Positions 1 to 6,320 of a DNA stretch of 8,338 nucleotides are shown one piece after another. Numbering within the stretch: the first letter of the stretch is position 1; each line of letters begins with the position of its first letter. Under the pieces are notes generated by a model. The model did not search any database, was not told the origin of the DNA, and saw nothing but the letters and a program-made list of their open reading frames with translations. Made by a program: the position numbers and the translations under genes. The DNA is taken from NCBI GenBank assembly GCA_036566745.1, contig DATCVR010000381.1, positions 1-8,338 on the forward strand, given 5' to 3'. This DNA comes from DATCVR01 sp036566745 (GTDB taxonomy: Bacteria > Actinomycetota > Actinomycetes > Jiangellales > Jiangellaceae).

Positions 1-414
1 GCGCTCGGTGGCCGCGTCACCCGGGGTGGCCGCGGCGATGACCGGGATGTCGTCGCGGGTGGCGTCGTCGTACCCGTCGGCCACCAGGCCGGTGACGTCG
101 AACAACCGGCGGTCGAGCTGGCCACGTGCGAGCAAGGGCGCGGCGTCGGAGGGCACCACGCGCAGGTCGCCGTCGGTTCGCTGCACCTGGAAGTCGATGT
201 GCTCACGGCCCTCGCCGGGCACGACCCGAGCCCGTTCGGCCCGGCCGCCGGGGAGGACGACCCGGTCGCCGGTGACCAGCGTGACGGACACGTCGGCCCG
301 GCCGGACGTGGCGCTGGGCTCGCCCGCCGTCTCGACCGCGCCCCCCGCGGCACCCGACCCGATCAGCAGGGCTCCTGCCAGCATCGTTGTCATGATCGTT
401 GTGCGTCTGAGCAC
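1..414 (-). CDS. S8 family (subtilisin-like) serine peptidase, N-terminal part, runs off the window
   Basis: The first 138 codons of a minus-strand gene are present; the catalytic domain lies beyond position 1. Residues 1-26 form a secretion signal (basic MLRR start, then the hydrophobic MLAGALLIGSGAAG). The mature start carries VTLVTGDRVVLP (about 44-55) and continues through IDFQVQRTDGDLRVVPSDAA to LLARGQLDRRLFDVTGLVADGYDD (94-117). From family knowledge, this is the propeptide-like N-terminus of large secreted actinobacterial subtilases, whose LDRRLFDVTGLV stretch precedes the S8 domain. The Asp/His/Ser triad cannot be checked here. The GTG start at 414 is chosen because GGGAGA lies 6 nt upstream and the signal peptide begins there; ATG codons at residues 8 and 11 would shorten the basic region. 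The gene seems to be transcribed on its own, after a 344-nt gap. The exported, possibly cell-wall-associated protease role is inferred from the family. Confidence 0.8.
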   Translation of the reverse strand, partial: MLRRTTIMTTMLAGALLIGSGAAGGAVETAGEPSATSGRADVSVTLVTGDRVVLPGGRAERARVVPGEGREHIDFQVQRTDGDLRVVPSDAAPLLARGQLDRRLFDVTGLVADGYDDATRDDIPVIAAATPGDAATER

Positions 415-420
415 GGTGAA

Positions 421-426
421 TCTCCC
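421..426 (-). promoter_or_regulatory. Ribosome binding site of the S8 peptidase gene
   Basis: GGGAGA on the minus strand, 6 nt before the GTG at 414. It supports GTG over the in-frame ATG codons downstream. Confidence 0.6.
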
Positions 427-691
427 ATCGTCACCACAGATGACGCCCACCCGCAGACGCCGGTTGCATCGATCCGCGAGTATGTCGTGAAGATCGTCGG
501 CGCCGCTACGATGCGATTCCTACTTTCTGCCCATACGCGAGAATCGGATGCAGCACCGATGTTCGGCTGCGGCGCGCCGACGGCAGCGTCGTCTGGCTCA
601 ACCCGCGCTCGAGCTCATCGGCGACACGGGGTCGGCGGGAGCAACCTCGCAGTGCTGTACGCACGGGTGCCGGGACGGTTCTGAACTCGTC

Positions 692-765
692 GGTCCGGGT
701 CCGGGTCCGGTCCGGCTTCCGGCCCGAGTCCGGACCGGTCAGGCCGAGTCCGGACCGGTCAGGCC
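692..765. repeat. Short tandem repeats: GGTCCG x3 and a 20-bp unit x2
   Basis: Three tandem GGTCCG hexamers occupy 692-709. Further on, the 20-bp unit GAGTCCGGACCGGTCAGGCC occurs twice without a mismatch, at 726-745 and 746-765, followed by a similar GGGTC. The unit contains two 8-bp palindromes, GTCCGGAC and GACCGGTC. The second copy overlaps the TGA stop (759-761) and last codon of the flavoprotein gene. Confidence 0.8.
707..738 (-). terminator. Possible hairpin terminator downstream of the flavoprotein gene
   Basis: CCGGTCCGG (707-715) and CCGGACCGG (730-738) are exact inverted repeats of 9 bp around a 14-nt loop, 21 nt beyond the minus-strand stop at 759. No T-run follows in either direction, as is common for actinobacterial terminators. 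The palindromic direct repeats next to it allow alternative foldings, so the termination role is tentative. Confidence 0.4.
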
Positions 766-1316
766 GGGTCGAAGTCGAAGGCCGGGAGGTCGTCGAGGCT
801 CCGCACGTTCTTCTTCCGGCGGTACTCCGCACGCCCCTCGACGCCCTTGCGCTCCATGTGCGGGGGCAGGAGGTCGCGTTCGCCGACGTAGTCCATGAAC
901 GGGACGCCGTAGCCGCAGGAGTCCGACACCCGGTGGACGTCCACGACGATCACCGCCCGGGCGCCCCGCAGTTCGGCGAAGCGGGGCGCCCAGGTGGCGA
1001 ACTCGTCGTCGTAGATCGTGACGAACCGGCCGGTGCCGTGCAGGCGGACGACGTTGGGCGGTCCCTCGAAGGCGCAGAACATCAGCGTGATCCGGCCGTT
1101 CTCGCGCAGGTGGGCGATGGTCTCGGCGCCACTGGCGGTGATGTCGAGGTACGCCACGGTGTGGTCGTCGACGATGGTGAAGGTGCCACCGATGCCCTTC
1201 GGCGAGACGTTGACGTGGCCGCCCGCGCCACTGGGCGCCGTGGCGACGAAGAACACCCTCTGCGCCGCGATGAACTCACGAAGCCGATCGTCGATGCGCT
1301 CGTGAACCTTGCCCAT
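759..1316 (-). CDS. Pyridoxamine 5'-phosphate oxidase family flavoprotein
   Basis: A 185-residue protein of the FMN-binding split-barrel (PPOX-like) superfamily. Recognisable blocks are FIAAQRVFFVATAP (15-28), HVNVSPKG (34-41), YLDITASGAETIAHLRENGR (56-75), ITLMFCAFEGPPNVVRLHGTGR (76-97) and DSCGYGVPFMDYVGERD (132-148), with an RRKKN motif at 166-170. From family knowledge, such proteins bind FMN or F420 and reduce or oxidise small substrates. They are not the vitamin B6 enzyme PdxH, and the true substrate is unknown. There is no signal peptide, so it should be cytosolic. The ATG at 1316 lies 3 nt after the ilvD stop and has no good ribosome site of its own, which points to translational coupling with ilvD. 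The stop codon falls inside a 20-bp direct repeat. The family call is firm; no specific function is claimed. Confidence 0.88.
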   Translation of the reverse strand: MGKVHERIDDRLREFIAAQRVFFVATAPSGAGGHVNVSPKGIGGTFTIVDDHTVAYLDITASGAETIAHLRENGRITLMFCAFEGPPNVVRLHGTGRFVTIYDDEFATWAPRFAELRGARAVIVVDVHRVSDSCGYGVPFMDYVGERDLLPPHMERKGVEGRAEYRRKKNVRSLDDLPAFDFDPA

Positions 1317-1319
1317 GAG

Positions 1320-3011
1320 TCAGTCGCAGACCGCGCCGTACGCGGCCGAGCCGACCAGCTTGGCGTACTTGGCGAGCACGCCGCGCTCGTGCTTGGGCGC
1401 GGGAGCCTCCCACTCGACCCTTCGCTTCGCCAGCTCGTCCTCGTCGACGAGCAGTTCGAGGCTGCGCGCGGGCACGTCGAGGCGGATGCGGTCGCCGTCG
1501 CGGACGAACGCGATCGGACCGCCGTCGACGGCCTCGGGCGCCACGTGCCCGATGCACAGGCCGGTGGTGCCGCCGGAGAACCGCCCGTCGGTGATGAGCA
1601 GGACGTCCTTGCCGAGCCCGGCGCCCTTGATGGCGCCCGTGACGGCGAGCATCTCGCGCATCCCCGGGCCGCCCTTGGGGCCCTCGTAGCGGATGATCAC
1701 GACGTCGTTCTTGTTGAGCAGGCCATGTTCGACGGCGTCCATGGCGGCCTGCTCGCCATCGAAGACTCGCGCGGTTCCGTCGAAGACGTCGGCGTCGAAG
1801 CCCGCGGTCTTGACCACCGCGCCCTCGGGGGCGAGCGAGCCGCGCAGGACGGTGAGGCCGCCGGTGGCGTGGATCGGGTTGGCGAGGGCATGGATGATCT
1901 TGCCGTCGGGGTCAGGCGGGGCGACGTCGGCCAGATTCTCGGCGATGGTCTTGCCGGTGACCGTGAGGCAGTCGCCGTGCAGGAGCCCCGCGTCCAGCAG
2001 CGCCCGCATGACGACGGGCACGCCGCCGATGCGGTCGATGTCGGTCATGACGTAGCGGCCGAACGGCTTGACGTCGGCGAGGTGGGGCACCTTGTCGCCG
2101 ATGCGGTTGAAGTCGTCGAGCTCGAGCGGCACATGCGCCTCGTGGGCGATGGCCATGAGGTGGAGGACGGCGTTGGTCGAGCCGCCGAGTGCCATGACCA
2201 CCGCGATGGCGTTCTCGAACGCCTCCTTGGTGAGGATGTCGCGGGTGGTGATGCCGCGGCGCAACAGCCCCACGACGGCCTCGCCGGAGCGGCGGGCGTA
2301 GCCGTCGCGGCGGCGGTCGACGGCCGGCGGGGCCGCGCTGCCCGGCAGCGACATGCCCATGGCCTCGGCCGCGCTGGCCATGGTGTTGGCGGTGTACATG
2401 CCGCCGCAGGCGCCCTCGCCCGGACAGATGGCGCGTTCGATCTCGTCGACCTCGGCGCGGGTGATGAGCCCCCGCGCACACGCACCGACCGCCTCGAAGG
2501 CGTCGATGATGGTGACTTCCTTGTCACCGACGCGGCCCGGGAGGGTCGAACCGGCGTAGAGGAAGACCGCGGCGACGTCGAGGCGGGCCGCGGCCATGAG
2601 CATCGCGGGCTCGGACTTGTCACAGCCGGCGAGCAAGACCGCGCCGTCGAGCCGCTCCGCGCCGAACACCGTCTCGACCGAGTCGGCGATGACCTCGCGC
2701 GACACCAGCGAGTAGTGCATGCCCTCGTGGCCCATCGAGATGCCGTCGGAGACGGAGATGGTGCCGAACTCGAGCGGGTATCCGGCGGCGGCGTGGACTC
2801 CCTCCTTCGCGGCCTTGGCGAGGCGGTCGAGGGAGAGGTTGCAGGGCGTGATCTCGTTCCAGGACGAGCCGACGCCGATCTGCGGCTTCTCCCAGTCGTC
2901 GTCGCCCATACCTACAGCGCGGAGCATTCCGCGCGCGGCTGCGCGCTCGAGACCGTCGGTGACCGCCCGCGAACGGGGCTTGATGTCAGGCGTGGAGGGA
3001 GTCACGGTCAT
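1320..3011 (-). CDS. ilvD: Dihydroxy-acid dehydratase
   Basis: A 563-residue full-length IlvD. It dehydrates 2,3-dihydroxy-isovalerate and 2,3-dihydroxy-3-methylvalerate to the 2-oxo acids in valine, isoleucine and leucine synthesis, and feeds pantothenate synthesis. Expected Fe-S ligands are Cys57 (PCN), Cys130 (GCDKSEPA) and Cys202 (EGACGGMYTANT); three cysteines in this arrangement suggest a [2Fe-2S] enzyme. Asp89, Asp131, Lys132 (carbamylated in homologues) and Glu453 (GMREM) fit the Mg site, and Ser479/Gly480-region GRFSGGTTGLCIGHVAPEA is the second family signature with its catalytic serine. The chosen ATG encodes MTVTPSTPDIKPRS; the open frame continues upstream, but without family sequence. 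A TAGCGT hexamer ends 8 nt before this ATG and no Shine-Dalgarno sequence is present, suggesting leaderless initiation. No ilvB, ilvN or ilvC is in view. Confidence 0.97.
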   Translation of the reverse strand: MTVTPSTPDIKPRSRAVTDGLERAAARGMLRAVGMGDDDWEKPQIGVGSSWNEITPCNLSLDRLAKAAKEGVHAAAGYPLEFGTISVSDGISMGHEGMHYSLVSREVIADSVETVFGAERLDGAVLLAGCDKSEPAMLMAAARLDVAAVFLYAGSTLPGRVGDKEVTIIDAFEAVGACARGLITRAEVDEIERAICPGEGACGGMYTANTMASAAEAMGMSLPGSAAPPAVDRRRDGYARRSGEAVVGLLRRGITTRDILTKEAFENAIAVVMALGGSTNAVLHLMAIAHEAHVPLELDDFNRIGDKVPHLADVKPFGRYVMTDIDRIGGVPVVMRALLDAGLLHGDCLTVTGKTIAENLADVAPPDPDGKIIHALANPIHATGGLTVLRGSLAPEGAVVKTAGFDADVFDGTARVFDGEQAAMDAVEHGLLNKNDVVIIRYEGPKGGPGMREMLAVTGAIKGAGLGKDVLLITDGRFSGGTTGLCIGHVAPEAVDGGPIAFVRDGDRIRLDVPARSLELLVDEDELAKRRVEWEAPAPKHERGVLAKYAKLVGSAAYGAVCD

Positions 3012-3019
3012 GGTGCCCA

Positions 3020-3025
3020 ACGCTA
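3020..3025 (-). promoter_or_regulatory. Putative -10 element for leaderless ilvD transcription
   Basis: TAGCGT on the minus strand matches the actinobacterial TANNNT -10 pattern and ends 8 nt before the ilvD ATG. Transcription would start at or next to the start codon. No convincing -35 hexamer is visible at 16-18 nt spacing. Confidence 0.45.
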
Positions 3026-3133
3026 GACCTGACCCCGCGCTGGTGAGACGGGAGGTCCGCGATCCGGACCCTGTTGGGTGAACCCGACGTGGCCCTGTGC
3101 ACAGCAGACTCACCCGTTGACCGGCGAAACGGC

Positions 3134-3457
3134 TCAGCTGATGGCGACCGTCAGGATGACCAGCGAGTCGACGTCGGCGACGAGGTCGTGACGCTGTGGC
3201 GGGACGTCGACGAGCATTCCCTCGGGGACGGTGACGGCGCGGTCGCCGGCGTGCAGCGTGACGCTGCCCTTGAGACAGAGGATGGTGGCGTCGCCGGGGC
3301 TCTGGTGCTCGCCGAGCCTGGTGCCCGCGGTCAGCGCGATGAGCGTCTGGCGAAGGCGGCTTCCGCTGTGAAGGGTCTTCGCGGCCCGGCCGTTGGACGA
3401 CAACCTGGCAGCGTCCATCTGGTCGACGCCGACAGATTCGAGTGTCATCTCGGCCAT
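3134..3457 (-). CDS. Small single-domain cupin protein
   Basis: A 107-residue protein that is essentially one cupin beta-barrel. Motif 1 is GTRLGEHQSPGDATILCLKG (45-64), where only the first metal-type histidine, His51, is kept and the second is replaced by Ser. Motif 2 is GMLVDVPPQRHDL (80-92) with His90. The EHxSPGxATLxxLxG form is, from memory, usual for a group of small actinobacterial cupins, so the missing histidine is probably not damage. Metal binding and ligand are unknown. It is cytosolic and lies 122 nt upstream of ilvD on the same strand, so it could share transcripts with ilvD, although ilvD appears to have its own promoter. The start is uncertain between Met1 and Met4: a GAGGG lies only 2 nt before Met1 and 11 nt before Met4. 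Confidence 0.82.
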   Translation of the reverse strand: MAEMTLESVGVDQMDAARLSSNGRAAKTLHSGSRLRQTLIALTAGTRLGEHQSPGDATILCLKGSVTLHAGDRAVTVPEGMLVDVPPQRHDLVADVDSLVILTVAIS

Positions 3458-3514
3458 GCCCTCAGCGTGACACCGGAACCGAGGCGCGTCGACGGCTTTC
3501 GCGGTGCCGAATCG

Positions 3515-4405
3515 TCAGTCGACCAGGACTGTCCTGGCCGTGCGCACCGGGAACGACTGCGCGGTCTCGTAGACGAGCGGCTCGATGTCGTCGATCGGAG
3601 GGATGCCCTCAACCGTCAGCACGATCGCCCAGGTGGCTGCGAGACTCACCGAACCGGTGCCGCTGGTCGAGAACGTGCTGCTCACCGGGTAGTGCGCGGG
3701 AGAGTCCAGCGGATTGGTGCCGTCGTACGGCCGACCGGCGCCGCTGGCACTGGAGCCGTTGCTCCAGGCCCAGGTGTACATCGGCGACGCCTCGACGCGG
3801 CCGGGCAGTGGGTTCTCGATCGCGAAACTCACCTCACCGGCGTCGGGCGTGGACGCGATCACGGGCAGGTTGACCAGGGCATTGGCGGAAGGCGCGACCG
3901 TGATCTCAGGCTGGGCGATCTTCCGGTAGTGCTCCTCGATGATCGCGACGATCTCCTCCTTCACGTCCTCGAGGTGGATCGGATCGGTTTCGCCGGGCGC
4001 CACACGACACTCACGTTCTCGGCCTGGCCAGGGCAACCACGGCTCGGCCACGCTCGTCCGCCGATACACCTGCGTCATGTAGCCGAATCCGTCGATCGTC
4101 TCGCAGCCCGCCTCCACGCACATGTCGTGATCCGGACGGTCCACATTGTTGTAGCCGCAGATGACGACGTACCTGGTCAGCCACCGAACGCCACCCTCGG
4201 ACTCGGTGCCCTGCGTATCCGACACGGTCGGATAGAACGTCCGCGACTGACTGTCGTAGACGTAACCAACGCCCTCCCCATCCGTCTCAGGACAGTTCAC
4301 AACGCGGCCGAAGGGATCGGTCATGCACGGCTCCGCAGATACCGAAAATGGAGTCCAGAGAAGGTAGAGGAGCAGAGAGAGCGCAGCCAAAATGTAGCGC
4401 GTCAC
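3515..4405 (-). CDS. Secreted cysteine-rich protein with PKD-like C-terminal region
   Basis: A 296-residue exported protein of unknown function. Residues 1-24 form a signal peptide (MTRYILAALSLLLYLLW, likely cleavage SVSA/EP). The mature N-terminal half has six cysteines (27, 38, 83, 96, 101, 133), an even number suited to disulfides outside the cell. Residues 145-163 (LEDVKEEIVAIIEEHYRKI) look like an amphipathic helix. Residues about 168-296 are beta-rich, with YTWAWSNG at 210-217, and end in a pattern like the PKD-like domains of many actinobacterial surface proteins; no membrane anchor follows. The start is GTG at 4405, overlapping the TGA of the preceding lipoprotein gene in GTGA, so translation is probably coupled and the two products probably act together in the envelope. 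The region around its start is unusually AT-rich for this window. The PKD assignment is by pattern only. Confidence 0.75.
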   Translation of the reverse strand: MTRYILAALSLLLYLLWTPFSVSAEPCMTDPFGRVVNCPETDGEGVGYVYDSQSRTFYPTVSDTQGTESEGGVRWLTRYVVICGYNNVDRPDHDMCVEAGCETIDGFGYMTQVYRRTSVAEPWLPWPGRERECRVAPGETDPIHLEDVKEEIVAIIEEHYRKIAQPEITVAPSANALVNLPVIASTPDAGEVSFAIENPLPGRVEASPMYTWAWSNGSSASGAGRPYDGTNPLDSPAHYPVSSTFSTSGTGSVSLAATWAIVLTVEGIPPIDDIEPLVYETAQSFPVRTARTVLVD

Positions 4406-4983
4406 GACAACACTTCATCCTTAATGATCGTCCAACCGAGATCTGGCTCCCTAACTGCCTGATAAATGACCTGGATGTTCTGTGTAGCTGCGAATTCCTG
4501 AACAGCCACACCTTCCGAATTCACGAGTGCCGCCGCCGACGACGAGGTCGTAGCCGTGAACACGGCGACCTCATCGGCGAAGCTGCCTAGTTGCACGTCA
4601 TCCAGCTGACCCATTTCACCCTCATAGCGCACGTTCTCAGAGTGAGCCCTCTCGGCGAGGTCATACACCGCGAGACAGGACTTACAGCTTTCCGAGAACA
4701 TCTCGCGGCTGCGGGCGAGGGCGTCAGCGGAGGTCCAGCTGGCGTTGACAGTGGCGATGTATTCCTCGAAGAACGCTGTGATCTCGGCTTCGAGCGCCGC
4801 TGTGGGATCGACGGGCGGCGTGGAGGGTTCATCCACCGGCTCGCCGGATGTGCTCGTCGCCACAGGCGGACTCGTGCTCGCCGAGGCATCGGGCGGCGTC
4901 GCCGAATCGCCGCCGGACGAACACCCAGCGACGAGAGCGGCGACGACCACGACGGCCGACCAGCTGAACAGGCGATCACGCAT
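4402..4983 (-). CDS. DUF6318-like lipoprotein
   Basis: A 193-residue lipoprotein. The signal peptide MRDRLFSWSAVVVVAALVAGC has a clear lipobox (LVAGC), with the acylated cysteine at 21. A Ser/Thr/Pro-rich linker (about 22-60) leads to a globular domain (about 62-193) with FFEEYIATVNASWTSADA (71-88), a CKSC pair (Cys100, Cys103), and a C-terminal LGWTIIKDEVLS. The N-x-[AS] helix, the C-x-x-C and the terminal strand resemble the DUF6318 family of actinobacterial lipoproteins, whose function is unknown; I recognise this by pattern, not by search. The protein should sit on the outer face of the membrane. It is the first gene of a two-gene unit, overlapping the PKD-like gene by 4 nt. ATG 4983 is chosen for the signal peptide; TAACGT ends 8 nt upstream and there is no Shine-Dalgarno sequence. 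A domain related to nuclear-transport-factor-2-like folds is an alternative reading. Confidence 0.8.
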   Translation of the reverse strand: MRDRLFSWSAVVVVAALVAGCSSGGDSATPPDASASTSPPVATSTSGEPVDEPSTPPVDPTAALEAEITAFFEEYIATVNASWTSADALARSREMFSESCKSCLAVYDLAERAHSENVRYEGEMGQLDDVQLGSFADEVAVFTATTSSSAAALVNSEGVAVQEFAATQNIQVIYQAVREPDLGWTIIKDEVLS

Positions 4984-4991
4984 GACCGCGT

Positions 4992-4997
4992 ACGTTA
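4992..4997 (-). promoter_or_regulatory. Putative -10 element for the lipoprotein/PKD-like operon
   Basis: TAACGT on the minus strand fits TANNNT and ends 8 nt before the ATG at 4983, the same geometry as at ilvD. No matching -35 hexamer is evident. It suggests a leaderless transcript starting the two-gene unit. Confidence 0.45.
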
Positions 4998-5045
4998 GCC
5001 ACGCCGCAATTCGCGCGCACCTCGTTGTCCACAAGACGCGCCGGG

Positions 5046-5066
5046 GAGAACGCACCGAACATTCTC
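5046..5066. repeat. Imperfect inverted repeat upstream of the lipoprotein gene
   Basis: GAGAACG (5046-5052) and CATTCTC (5060-5066) form 7-bp arms with one wobble or mismatch around a 7-nt loop. It lies in the 164-nt gap between the BNR protein stop (5148) and the lipoprotein start (4983), 82 nt past that stop. It could be a weak terminator or an operator. Nothing else stands out in this gap. Confidence 0.3.
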
Positions 5067-5147
5067 GACATCGAGCGCAAGAATGGCAGCAACCATCCAT
5101 TTCTGGAGCGCTGCCCGCTAACTACAACAGAGCCGGGCCGGAACCGC

Positions 5148-6230
5148 TCACGGCAGCACCGCCGCACGCACGCACAACACGTCGGGCAGATGACGCACCA
5201 CTTCGGTCCAGCTCACACCTTCGTCGGCGCTGGCGTACACCGAGCCGTCGCGGGTGCCGAGATAGAGACCGGCCGGATCGGCGTCGTCCACAGCCATCGC
5301 GTCGCGCAGGACGACTCCGTAGAAGCCGTCGGGCAACCCGGTTCCACTCGCCGACCAGGTCTCGCCCGCATCGGACGTGCGCCACACCCGTAGGGCGGCC
5401 TCGGGCGGGATCCGTTCCCCGTCGGCCACCAGGGGCACCACCCAGGCGGTCGCCTCGTCGCGCGGATGCGTCACGACCGTGAATCCGAAGTCGGCGGGCA
5501 GGCCCTCGGCGATCGACGACCAGGTGGAACCGCCGTCGTCCGAGCGGTACACACCGCCGTGGTTCTGGGCGAACAGCCGCTCCGGCGCAGCCGGGTCGCG
5601 GGCCACCTTGTGGACGCACTGGCCGTATTCGGGCTCCTCGCCGGGCAGGAAGTCGGCCGAGATGCCGCGGTTCGACGGCGCCCACGTGGTGCCGCCGTCA
5701 GCCGTGACATACACGCCGCCGGCGGACATCGCGACCAGCACGCGGCCGTCGTCGGAGGGGTGAGGCAGGATCGTGTGGATCGCCTGTCCTCCGAAACCGG
5801 CCTCCCAGTGCGGCCGGTGCGGGTGGTCCCACAAGCCGTCGACCAGCGAGAACGTCTCGCCTCGATCGTCGGAGCGCCACAACGCCGACGGCTGCGATCC
5901 GGCCCACACCACGCCCGGCCGCGCCTCCGTGTCCGGGCGCAACTGCCACACCGCCTCGACCGACGCGCCCGCGTCCGGCCCGAAGTGCACGCCCTCGGCC
6001 GACTCCGTCCACGACTCGCCCAGGTCGTCCGACCACGACAGGCCGGGGCCCCAGTGCGAGCTGGCCGCGCCGATCAGGATCCGCACCGCCCCTCCGCGCG
6101 TGTCGATCGCGCACGCGGCGACGGAGCGCATCAGGGCGACGGGGCCCTCGACCGACCACGTCCGCCGATCACCGCTGCGCAGGAGCCACAGGCCCTTGCT
6201 CGTTCCGACCGCGACCAGGACGTCGTTCAT
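5148..6230 (-). CDS. BNR/Asp-box beta-propeller protein (sialidase-like fold, WD40/YVTN/BNR family)
   Basis: A 360-residue repeat protein without signal peptide or membrane segment, so cytosolic. Six Asp-box motifs of the S/T-x-D-x-G-x-T/S-W type are visible: SDDLGESW (67-74), SDDRGETF (120-127), TADGGTTW (176-183), SDDGGSTW (230-237), TSDAGETW (285-292) and SADEGVSW (334-341). These mark successive propeller blades. Databases often label such proteins exo-alpha-sialidase or glycosyl hydrolase, but I see no sialidase arginine triad or FRIP motif, and I do not claim enzymatic activity. The start MNDVLVAVGTSKGLWLLRS is typical of the family and has an excellent ribosome site, GGGGAGG, 6 nt before the ATG; an in-frame ATG 21 nt upstream (6251) would place that site inside the gene. 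It lies 90 nt after the dehydrogenase gene on the same strand, with a palindrome between them. Confidence 0.85.
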   Translation of the reverse strand: MNDVLVAVGTSKGLWLLRSGDRRTWSVEGPVALMRSVAACAIDTRGGAVRILIGAASSHWGPGLSWSDDLGESWTESAEGVHFGPDAGASVEAVWQLRPDTEARPGVVWAGSQPSALWRSDDRGETFSLVDGLWDHPHRPHWEAGFGGQAIHTILPHPSDDGRVLVAMSAGGVYVTADGGTTWAPSNRGISADFLPGEEPEYGQCVHKVARDPAAPERLFAQNHGGVYRSDDGGSTWSSIAEGLPADFGFTVVTHPRDEATAWVVPLVADGERIPPEAALRVWRTSDAGETWSASGTGLPDGFYGVVLRDAMAVDDADPAGLYLGTRDGSVYASADEGVSWTEVVRHLPDVLCVRAAVLP

Positions 6231-6236
6231 GACCGG

Positions 6237-6243
6237 CCTCCCC
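6237..6243 (-). promoter_or_regulatory. Strong Shine-Dalgarno site deciding the BNR protein start
   Basis: GGGGAGG on the minus strand with a 6-nt spacer to ATG 6230. It is the best ribosome site in the window and excludes the upstream in-frame ATG at 6251. Confidence 0.8.
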
Positions 6244-6263
6244 GAACCCACGTCGTCGTGCGT

Positions 6264-6282
6264 CCTCTACCCCAGGTAGAGG
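6264..6282. repeat. Perfect palindrome (8-bp arms, 3-nt centre): terminator stem or operator
   Basis: CCTCTACC-CCA-GGTAGAGG is an exact inverted repeat, 38 nt downstream of the dehydrogenase stop (6321) and 33 nt upstream of the BNR protein ATG. No T-run follows the stem on the minus strand, so it is not a canonical terminator. The arm sequence and 19-bp length would also suit a dimeric regulator; MerR-type operators often look like this, although a -35/-10 pair with the long MerR spacer is not evident. A TTGACG hexamer lies upstream on the minus strand (6303-6308). Confidence 0.6.
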
Positions 6283-6320
6283 CTTGCCGCGCCGCCGATC
6301 GCCGTCAAGGGAAACGCTGA

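Larger units (their letters stand above)
415..758. other. Intergenic stretch with GTCCGG-rich repeats
   Basis: These 344 nt separate the flavoprotein gene from the S8 peptidase gene. I find no convincing coding region: the open frames here are short, lack ribosome sites and give Arg/Pro-rich low-complexity products. The part next to 758 is built from GTCCGG-containing repeats and a hairpin (listed separately). The part nearest 414 is less GC-rich and must hold the peptidase promoter, but I cannot identify a -35/-10 pair with confidence. Confidence 0.6.

Noticed and set aside
858..3026. Plus-strand open frame of 722 codons opposite ilvD and the flavoprotein gene
   Set aside because: It is the antisense shadow of GC-rich real genes: the product is a repetitive Asp/Val/Gly/Arg-rich sequence without domains, and both opposing genes have clear family motifs.
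3068..3083. GTTGGG-TGAA-CCCGAC hairpin between the cupin and ilvD
   Set aside because: Six base pairs including one wobble, stable only on the plus strand where no gene is read; too weak to call a terminator.
3074..4462. Plus-strand open frame of 462 codons opposite the cupin and PKD-like genes
   Set aside because: Same antisense effect; composition is Arg/Asp/Val-rich, there is no ribosome site, and it spans two well-supported minus-strand genes.
4984..5100. Upstream extension of the lipoprotein to a Met at 5100
   Set aside because: The extension (MDGCCHSCARC...) would bury the lipoprotein signal peptide, and the start at 4983 has both the lipobox spacing and a -10 hexamer in place.
5466..6320. 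Plus-strand open frame of 284 codons opposite the BNR gene
   Set aside because: Shadow of the Asp-box protein; Arg-rich low-complexity product with no recognisable domain.
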